Source of the DNA: an uncultured Muribaculaceae bacterium | Lineage (GTDB): Bacteria > Bacteroidota > Bacteroidia > Bacteroidales > Muribaculaceae | Assembly (NCBI GenBank): GCA_910578805.1 | Contig: CAJTRS010000011.1 | Coordinates: 35,178-65,182 of the forward strand | Length of the DNA: 30,005 nt | Direction: 5' to 3' | In this document: one piece after another, positions 24,199-30,005 of the stretch | Numbering within the stretch: the first letter of the stretch is position 1 | Layout of the letters: each line of letters opens with the position of its first letter | The notes under the pieces: generated by a model | What the model saw: the letters and a program-made list of their open reading frames with translations, nothing else | Told to the model about the DNA's origin: nothing | Database searches by the model: none | Position numbers and translations under genes: made by a program

Positions 24199-26367
24199 TT
24201 ATTTAACCAGCACCTTTACGGATTCGCCGGTGGCATCGAAACGAACTATGTAGAGTCCTGTAGGCCATGAAGAGCAGTCGATCTGCTCAAGACCCTGGCT
24301 CATGCGGTAGCTGCCCACTTGCGATCCGAATGTGGAATATACGCTTATGTCAGATACGACAGACGATGCAACACATAGAGTGCGCGTCCCGTCTTCCACC
24401 CAGACTCTGGACTCATCGCTACCGTTATCATCGGTCACATTTCCTATGCCTGAAAGTTCTCTAAGCACATATTTTATACCGTTGTAAGCATCAAGTTTTC
24501 CATAACCGGCATTGTTGTTTGGCTCGGCGCCGGTAGCACTGTCAAGCACCGATGTCGCGCGTATTACATCGCGGGCTTCCTGTACAGTCAGGTCACTCTT
24601 GGCCTGTAGCCACAAAGCCATTGTTCCGGCCACAACGGGTGCCGACATCGAGGTACCGATATTGAGATTGTAATAGTAATCGATTCCGTCGCTGTCATAT
24701 GTGCGGTCAATCATCGATCCGGCACTGTTTGAGTCCATGTTATAACGATTCATTGCCGATATCACAAGTGCTCCGGGAGCAAGCACGTCGGGCTTCATGC
24801 GGCCGTCAACCGTTGGACCCTGGCTGGAGAAAAACGATATTTCTCCTTCGGGCAGTTCATCGGGGCCATAACCCTCGATAGTATAATATTGATCCGAAGG
24901 ATCTGTATATATCGGGAATGCGAAGCGTGAATTGTAGGAACCTACGCTGATTACATCGTCGCTCACACCGCCGATCTCACCAACGGTGCAAGCTGTATCG
25001 CCGCCCGTCCAGCCCCGGAAACCGCCACTGACAAATTCGAATCCTGCCAGATTCCACATATTGACCGTACCTCCGTCCTGACCGGTGACGATAAGACCAA
25101 TATTGCGTGTGGTACCTACAGAATTGATATAACACTCTATATACATATTGGGAGCACCGTGATAAGGGTCGTCGGACGGAGCCACATGGAAATAGCAGTC
25201 CACATTATTGCTCAAAACTTTGGAGACAGCGTTGGTAGATGTCGAGGACACGGCTCCCGAACGCTCCAATATCTTACCTTTATTGTCGGTAACGACCAAT
25301 TCCACAGAGAATTCAGTACCAAGAGTGCCCCATATATCAACCGCAGTGTTCTTGTTGGAGGCCATGGGGATTCCAAGCAATGTCTTTAGCTGAGTATCAC
25401 TTGAGGTAAATGTCTTGGCCACATGCATTTTCGACATTCCTTCATTGCCGGCTGATCCTACGATAATGCGACCTGGAGCCGCAACTGAGGCAAAGAATCG
25501 GTCGAGTGTGGAAGTGCCGTCATGGGGGCCTACGTGCGAGCCAAGACTCATATTTATGACACAAGGCTTGCCCACACTTTCGGCATAGTCAAATATATAC
25601 TGTACGGCATTGGGGATATCGACAGTGCTCTGACCGAAGCTGACAAACACGATATCGGCATCGGGGGCAACACCGTAATAGGCCGTATTTTTATCTCCTC
25701 CAGCGGCAATACCGGTAGTGTGCGAGCCATGATATTGTGTCGGTGAATCGGTTTGCGCCGCGCGAATCTCGTTTTCAGTGACATATTCCGCTCCGTACCC
25801 GAACTTGGCCGGGGCATTGCCACGACCGTTCTGATTCCAGATACGCTTCACACGAGATGTTTTGCCGTCAGCACTACGGAAAGCCAGATGATTATATTCC
25901 AGGCCGGTATCTATGATACCGATCACCACATCTTTACCTGTGTAGGGAATTGGCAATTCTTTTTTTGAATTGGTATGGATCATATCGATACCGGACTTAT
26001 CGCGGGCCACGTCCATACACAGATGCACCGGAGCTCCCATTTCCACATAACTCACATCGTCGAGTTCGCTTACGGCTCGCAATGACGCCACCGGCACTTC
26101 GGCGGTGGCCATGCCATCAAATGTCATGAACACCTTTCCACCAAGTGCGCGCACCTGATCAAGCGCCTTTTCATCGTTGAGATTTATAAACACCTTTACC
26201 GTCTCGGTCTCAATCTTAACGGTGTCGTCAAACGATTTCAACATCGTGGCCGTGCAGCCGTTCTGTCTCAATAACAAAGCTTCAGCATTAGGCGATAGCT
26301 TCTGGGCATAAGCCCCAAAAGTCATCAAAGCCGAAAAAAGTGAAATTAATACTGCTTTTTTTCTCAT
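24199..26367 (-). CDS. Subtilisin-like serine protease (S8) with T9SS sorting domain
   Basis: The 722-residue protein has a signal peptide (MRKKAVLISLFSALMTFGAY), a probable propeptide to about 115, and an S8 catalytic domain. The triad is visible: Asp153 in IGIIDTGLEYNH, His213 in YHGSHTTGIAAGG and Ser573 in IGTSMSAPVVAGT; the oxyanion asparagine is Asn308 in GSAGNEG. About 150 residues of beta-rich sequence (roughly 315-465) separate the Asn and Ser blocks. Residues about 655-722 form a T9SS sorting domain (SDISVYSTFGSQ, WPTGLYIVRFD, ending VKVLVK). It should be secreted or surface-attached and degrade proteins. It is the last gene of the operon, starting five bases after the preceding stop. 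Confidence 0.92.
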   Translation of the reverse strand: MRKKAVLISLFSALMTFGAYAQKLSPNAEALLLRQNGCTATMLKSFDDTVKIETETVKVFINLNDEKALDQVRALGGKVFMTFDGMATAEVPVASLRAVSELDDVSYVEMGAPVHLCMDVARDKSGIDMIHTNSKKELPIPYTGKDVVIGIIDTGLEYNHLAFRSADGKTSRVKRIWNQNGRGNAPAKFGYGAEYVTENEIRAAQTDSPTQYHGSHTTGIAAGGDKNTAYYGVAPDADIVFVSFGQSTVDIPNAVQYIFDYAESVGKPCVINMSLGSHVGPHDGTSTLDRFFASVAAPGRIIVGSAGNEGMSKMHVAKTFTSSDTQLKTLLGIPMASNKNTAVDIWGTLGTEFSVELVVTDNKGKILERSGAVSSTSTNAVSKVLSNNVDCYFHVAPSDDPYHGAPNMYIECYINSVGTTRNIGLIVTGQDGGTVNMWNLAGFEFVSGGFRGWTGGDTACTVGEIGGVSDDVISVGSYNSRFAFPIYTDPSDQYYTIEGYGPDELPEGEISFFSSQGPTVDGRMKPDVLAPGALVISAMNRYNMDSNSAGSMIDRTYDSDGIDYYYNLNIGTSMSAPVVAGTMALWLQAKSDLTVQEARDVIRATSVLDSATGAEPNNNAGYGKLDAYNGIKYVLRELSGIGNVTDDNGSDESRVWVEDGTRTLCVASSVVSDISVYSTFGSQVGSYRMSQGLEQIDCSSWPTGLYIVRFDATGESVKVLVK

Positions 26368-26372
26368 AAATA

Positions 26373-27419
26373 TTATTCTATAGATCCCACATAGTTGAAT
26401 ATAACCTTCTCAGGAGTTCCAAGATGTGTTCCCATATAATTGTTATAATAGTTCTGTACCTCAATAAAAAGTTCTATTGTGCCGTCAGCATTATTTATGA
26501 ATTTCATAGTTCCGTTGTCGGCGCAATTCTTATAGTTTGAATTAGGATCATTTTCGTCATATCCCGATAACTGGAAACCGCCGAGACGCAGTTCCCAACC
26601 TGCTGTTTCGGCAAGGTTGAATGTACCCTGAGTGGATTTAAACAAATCATCTGTGAAGACTATACGCACTTCTTCCTCTCCGTTGAGATAGTCATCGAGC
26701 GAGAACCGCAGGGTTGTTTTTCCAGAATATGAAGAATATGATTTATACACGTCGGTGATTTTTGCATTGAATTCATTCTGCGATGAATCATAGTAAAACA
26801 TTTCGTTTCCATACTGCTTTGCAGGAATCATGGCGTCAAGCGATTCTACATCGGTGGGGCGGCCAACATAATTGGCAGTCACGACAGTGCCGTTGTCAAA
26901 CGTAGCCTCAAGATTTATTGTAACCTGATTGTTCTTGTTGTTGATCTTTGTGGTCAGACGTCCGGAGGTTACTGCTTCAAGTATCTCTTCGGCTTGTCCG
27001 TCGGCATACTTGATGAGCCTCATAGAGTAGCTTTCGGTCTCTGTGGCCAGGTCGATATCACCGGCATAAATCTTCAAGGCCGAAACCTTCAGGTACATGC
27101 CATATTCACCGTCCACCAAACCTGAGGCATCGGTGGCCGACACAGTCCCGAAACCGAACTGGGTAGCCGCTCCCGTCTCGGCAGCCTTCACACGAAGCAT
27201 TACGGGGATAGAGGGATAAGAGGCTGTATGACCATCTGAGGTTACGGTAAAAGCCTCTTCGGTATGCCGGTTTTCAAAATTGACCCGCTCCACATTTTCC
27301 ACATTGTACTCCACAGTCGAGCCGTCTTTAAGAGTCACTATCATCAGTTCTTCATCGAGAGCATAGGCCCCTATTGTTGACACCGCGGCAAAAAGCCCGG
27401 CTAAAAATATCTTTTTCAT
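26373..27419 (-). CDS. Secreted beta-rich protein of unknown function, no sorting domain
   Basis: I do not recognise a named family in this 348-residue protein. It has a signal peptide (MKKIFLAGLFAAVSTIGAYA) and then a short motif, MIVTLKDGSTVEYNVENVER (26-45), resembling one near the start of the first gene of the operon. Two beta-rich segments follow, about 88-187 and 215-346, each ending in a strand pair like VTINLEATFDNGTVVTANYVG or DGTIELFIEVQ...FNYVG. The protein ends GSIE without a T9SS tail or lipobox, so it may stay periplasmic or be held by its partners. Its start overlaps the previous stop (ATGA, 27416-27419), so its synthesis is coupled to the triple-module protein. Confidence 0.75.
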   Translation of the reverse strand: MKKIFLAGLFAAVSTIGAYALDEELMIVTLKDGSTVEYNVENVERVNFENRHTEEAFTVTSDGHTASYPSIPVMLRVKAAETGAATQFGFGTVSATDASGLVDGEYGMYLKVSALKIYAGDIDLATETESYSMRLIKYADGQAEEILEAVTSGRLTTKINNKNNQVTINLEATFDNGTVVTANYVGRPTDVESLDAMIPAKQYGNEMFYYDSSQNEFNAKITDVYKSYSSYSGKTTLRFSLDDYLNGEEEVRIVFTDDLFKSTQGTFNLAETAGWELRLGGFQLSGYDENDPNSNYKNCADNGTMKFINNADGTIELFIEVQNYYNNYMGTHLGTPEKVIFNYVGSIE

Positions 27420-29221
27420 TTCTTTAGAACTTTGATTGATTTACCGTTGATATTAAGAACATATATACCGGAAGAGAGACCGGACATATCTATCATGTTG
27501 CCATTGATACCACAGTTCATCTGCACACCAGATACGCCGAACACTTTGGCTCCATTTGCCGAACCGATACCGGAAACGAGCAATGTGGAACTGTCGATCC
27601 ATTCAACGCTTATCGATTCGCCGTCGGATACTACATCACTTATGGCCGATAGCTGGTCGGGGTCATACATCAGAATCATCGGTCCGGTCCAATTACCATT
27701 GATACGGAACTGCATGTCATCGATAATACTTATATTGAATGTATAGGTATCGTCAGCATTCTTCATCACGCCCACAGAGCCGGATTCGGCCGGAGCATAA
27801 TGATCCATGATGAGCGTACGCCCCTCCTCGAAATGCATGTAACGCGTGCCTGACAGATCGGTTGCGGTGAAATATCCTTTGGTCATCTTGTACGGCTCCA
27901 TGGCAGTGTCCCATTTTTCGTCAACCACAGTGTAAGTGCCATTCTGAACATACTTCGTGCCCTGGGGCAAAAGGAATTCCAATCTCATAATATCACCTTC
28001 GGTCACATTGTCACGGCCTGCGGGAGAACCTATGTCCACGATAAAACGCTGACAACCGTTAGTCACACCATTGCTGAACGTACGGCACACAGGTATCTGA
28101 GCCAGATCAAGCTCCACATCATCTTCAAGAGTGGACAATCCGGGGTGACCATCGTCATTGGATTTATCATGGACAGGCACTTCGCCTTCAAACGAACCTT
28201 TCACTACATGTCCGAGCGTTGTCACGGCATCGACAGTTATGGCAAATACCCCGCTGCCCTTGTCTTCTATAACTATAGTACCGTCGGAAAGGTATGAGTA
28301 ACCATATCCGTCATGATATTTCGAAGGATTGCGTTCTTTCACATAACAGCCCATGATCACAGTCGTGCCCATATAATCCATCTCCATACCTGGGAACCAT
28401 GTATAACGATTGAAATTGCGTGCCACGGTATATGTACCAGGCTCAAGCGTAGCGTTTTTGGGATCACTGAACAATTTGCCGAACACCTGAAGAGCCAGAC
28501 TGAAGCCGTCTTCGGTCATGCCACCGGTTTCCGGATCGAACGAATGATCATAAAGATTGATATACATGGCACCGGTATTACTTTCAAACAGGTTGCCGTC
28601 ATAATTGGCCATCGCACCGGCAGTAAGTTTCAGATCGAGATTCATGCGTATCTGGTTATAGGTCGATGGAGGCAGCGTGCCGTCATCAAACTCCACGACT
28701 CCTGAAAACGACATCTCGGTCACAGTTGCCCCGTTCTGTACATTAGCCTTGAGCGTATAGGTCCCATTATCCGAATTTACCACCTTTATATCACCAACTA
28801 TCGGATAGACATCGGAATCAGGCTGCCCGTTTGCATCATAATACTCCACATACGAAAAATCCGGATCATATGTCATCGACGTATATTCCGATGATGCTTT
28901 ATAGTCCCCGGAAGGCAATACTACCGGTGATGATTTCGGACCATAAATATCCAAGCGCAGGACAAAGCCGTTTTCCAGCACAGGGCCGTCCTCTTTTGAC
29001 CAACTCGACTTGATCTTGTCTGTGAACAACATATAAAATTCGGCCACTTCTTCGTCAATTACATCGTAAGAAGCCGCCAAACATTTGATCATCGTGGAAG
29101 GTAACGATACAGCCCGCGATTCAGCTCTGGTCTGTTTTGCTGCCTGCTTCTTCGCAATACCGGCCGACAGACCTCCGGCAAGAAATGTCGATAAAAATAA
29201 TGTTAGTAAAAATCTTTTCAT
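27416..29221 (-). CDS. Secreted triple-module beta protein with T9SS sorting domain
   Basis: The 601-residue product has a signal peptide (MKRFLLTLFLSTFLAGGLSA) and three similar modules at about 60-176, 218-348 and 392-514. Each has an early strand pair of the form FVLRLDIYG / FSLALQVFG / MRLEFLLPQ, a turn PSGDYKA / EPGTYTV / QNGTYTV, and a late pair such as GTYTLKANVQ...FSGVV. I do not recognise a catalytic motif; binding or structural function is more likely than an enzyme. Residues about 538-601 form a T9SS sorting domain (GAKVFGVSG, LSSGIYVLNINGKSIKVLKK). It lies 14 bases after the first gene of the operon and overlaps the next by four. Confidence 0.8.
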   Translation of the reverse strand: MKRFLLTLFLSTFLAGGLSAGIAKKQAAKQTRAESRAVSLPSTMIKCLAASYDVIDEEVAEFYMLFTDKIKSSWSKEDGPVLENGFVLRLDIYGPKSSPVVLPSGDYKASSEYTSMTYDPDFSYVEYYDANGQPDSDVYPIVGDIKVVNSDNGTYTLKANVQNGATVTEMSFSGVVEFDDGTLPPSTYNQIRMNLDLKLTAGAMANYDGNLFESNTGAMYINLYDHSFDPETGGMTEDGFSLALQVFGKLFSDPKNATLEPGTYTVARNFNRYTWFPGMEMDYMGTTVIMGCYVKERNPSKYHDGYGYSYLSDGTIVIEDKGSGVFAITVDAVTTLGHVVKGSFEGEVPVHDKSNDDGHPGLSTLEDDVELDLAQIPVCRTFSNGVTNGCQRFIVDIGSPAGRDNVTEGDIMRLEFLLPQGTKYVQNGTYTVVDEKWDTAMEPYKMTKGYFTATDLSGTRYMHFEEGRTLIMDHYAPAESGSVGVMKNADDTYTFNISIIDDMQFRINGNWTGPMILMYDPDQLSAISDVVSDGESISVEWIDSSTLLVSGIGSANGAKVFGVSGVQMNCGINGNMIDMSGLSSGIYVLNINGKSIKVLKK

Positions 29222-29235
29222 AATATCTTTATAAT

Positions 29236-29730
29236 TTAGTGTTTCACTATTACTTTCACAGCCTGTCTTCCGGGTATGGCTACAATATACATGCCATTAT
29301 CCATCGAATTAAGATCGACCGTCACTGTTGATTCCATCAACCGGTAGGTGCCTAAACAGACACCCTTAATATCATATATCGATACATGATCTATTTCTTT
29401 TCCGGAAACCGTGACTATATTACCGTTAAAACTGAACACAAAATCATCGGCTGCAATATCCTCCATATCGGCACTCGGACCTTTTGTGAAATGGAAATGC
29501 AACAGATTGGCCTTGTCAACTGACGTATCCGTCGTGGAACTCTTTATATAGAGCTTCGTGGCGTCAAACGTGAGTTCGGGAGTATCAGCCAAATCAAAAT
29601 GCGACTGCGTGCCATCAGCATGTTCCAGCGTCAGACGTGTCACATTTTCTTCAGCAGATTGGGCAACAGAAGCCACCCACGGCATCATAGCTAATAGCAT
29701 AATACCTAAAAATCTCTTTAATGGACTCAT
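29236..29730 (-). CDS. Small secreted protein, mostly a T9SS sorting domain
   Basis: The 164-residue protein consists of a signal peptide (MSPLKRFLGIMLLAMMPWVA), a segment LTLEHADGTQSHFDLADTPE (33-52) with following LTFDATKLYIKSS, and a sorting domain from about 92 to the end (VSIYDIKGVCLGTYRL, MDNGMYIVAIPGRQAVKVIVK). Almost nothing else is present, so the exported mature part would be about 65 residues. The DGT...F.L segment is a motif I associate with N termini of many Bacteroidales secreted proteins and it recurs in the third gene of the operon. It is the first gene, behind a promoter at 29763-29797. Function unknown; a surface adaptor is one possibility. Confidence 0.75.
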   Translation of the reverse strand: MSPLKRFLGIMLLAMMPWVASVAQSAEENVTRLTLEHADGTQSHFDLADTPELTFDATKLYIKSSTTDTSVDKANLLHFHFTKGPSADMEDIAADDFVFSFNGNIVTVSGKEIDHVSIYDIKGVCLGTYRLMESTVTVDLNSMDNGMYIVAIPGRQAVKVIVKH

Positions 29731-29762
29731 TGTTTTACAAATTTTAATTACTATATCATTGA

Positions 29763-29797
29763 CAAATATAGCTATTTTTATTCACACCCATAACAAA
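29763..29797 (-). promoter_or_regulatory. Promoter for the four-gene protease operon
   Basis: The minus strand reads TATATTTG at 29763-29770, a full -7 match about 33 bases ahead of the ATG at 29730. The best -33 candidate, TTTG at 29794-29797, is 23 bases upstream, slightly longer than usual. Confidence 0.55.
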
Positions 29798-30005
29798 ATT
29801 TCATCAAATAAGAACAAAAAGCCAACTTTTGACACAATATAAGCTATCTATCATATACAAATGACGCAACAAAACACGCTATATATATCTTTTAACCAAT
29901 CAAATAACCCGCCTGAGCTATTAACTAATTTTCAAGCAGCGCTAAATCTATGTTAAAAAACCATCAATATCGAACTGCAGATGGTATTGGAGTGTTAGAA
30001 GAGTA
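29798..30005. other. AT-rich end region without a confident gene
   Basis: The last 208 bases are clearly more AT-rich than the genes beside them. A 31-codon frame from ATG 29861 has no recognisable features. A second frame opens on plus at ATG 29950 (MLKNHQYRTADGIGVLEE) and runs off the window, so it could be the start of a gene, with TAATTTTC near 29926 as a poor -7 box; 18 codons are too few to judge. No repeat or RNA gene was seen. Confidence 0.35.

Overview
The window looks like chromosomal DNA from a Bacteroidales bacterium. The evidence is type IX secretion (T9SS) core genes, secreted proteins ending in T9SS-type C-terminal sorting domains, repeated promoters of the Bacteroidota form (TTG/TTTG, about 20 bases, TAnnTTTG), absence of clear Shine-Dalgarno sites, and a mutL / OstA-like / double parvulin / guaB gene neighbourhood. 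The mid-range base composition and a secreted GH95 fucosidase would fit a gut commensal such as a Muribaculaceae member, but that placement is inference. I see no tRNA, rRNA, CRISPR array, transposase or phage gene.

Layout, left to right. (1) 1-3401, minus: porT-like, porP-like, gldK/porK and the 5' end of gldL/porL, the T9SS outer-membrane and motor components. (2) 3497-4519, plus: an orphan ATP-grasp enzyme behind a promoter with a very short leader. (3) 4530-6982, minus: a tightly overlapping operon of a nitroreductase, a Rossmann/DUF2520 protein, a KdsC-type phosphatase and a Maf nucleotide pyrophosphatase. (4) 7161-10886, plus: a 1241-residue modular GH95 alpha-L-fucosidase with a T9SS sorting tail, closed by a strong terminator. 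(5) 10984-21140, minus: an HU-CCDC81/SPOR envelope protein, mutL, an OstA-like protein, two tandem-parvulin chaperones and guaB. (6) 21232-24109, plus: an acyltransferase of the PlsC family, then groES-groEL behind a sigma-54-like -24/-12 element. (7) 24199-29730, minus: a four-gene operon of secreted proteins: a minimal sorting-domain protein, two proteins built from related beta-rich modules, and a subtilisin-like protease with a sorting domain. (8) 29798-30005: AT-rich DNA with no confident gene.

A theme joins the two ends. The left edge encodes part of the T9SS machine, and four proteins in the window (GH95 and three of the four-gene operon) carry the C-terminal signal that this machine recognises. 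The middle holds envelope-building functions (OstA-like, parvulins, KdsC, acyltransferase, SPOR protein) and housekeeping genes (mutL, guaB, groESL).

The most novel-looking object is the 24199-29730 operon, a secreted protease cassette whose partner proteins I cannot assign to a named family. Secondary points of interest are a MutL whose endonuclease motifs are degraded, several promoters placed so close to start codons that the mRNAs should be leaderless or nearly so, and the possible sigma-54 control of groESL.
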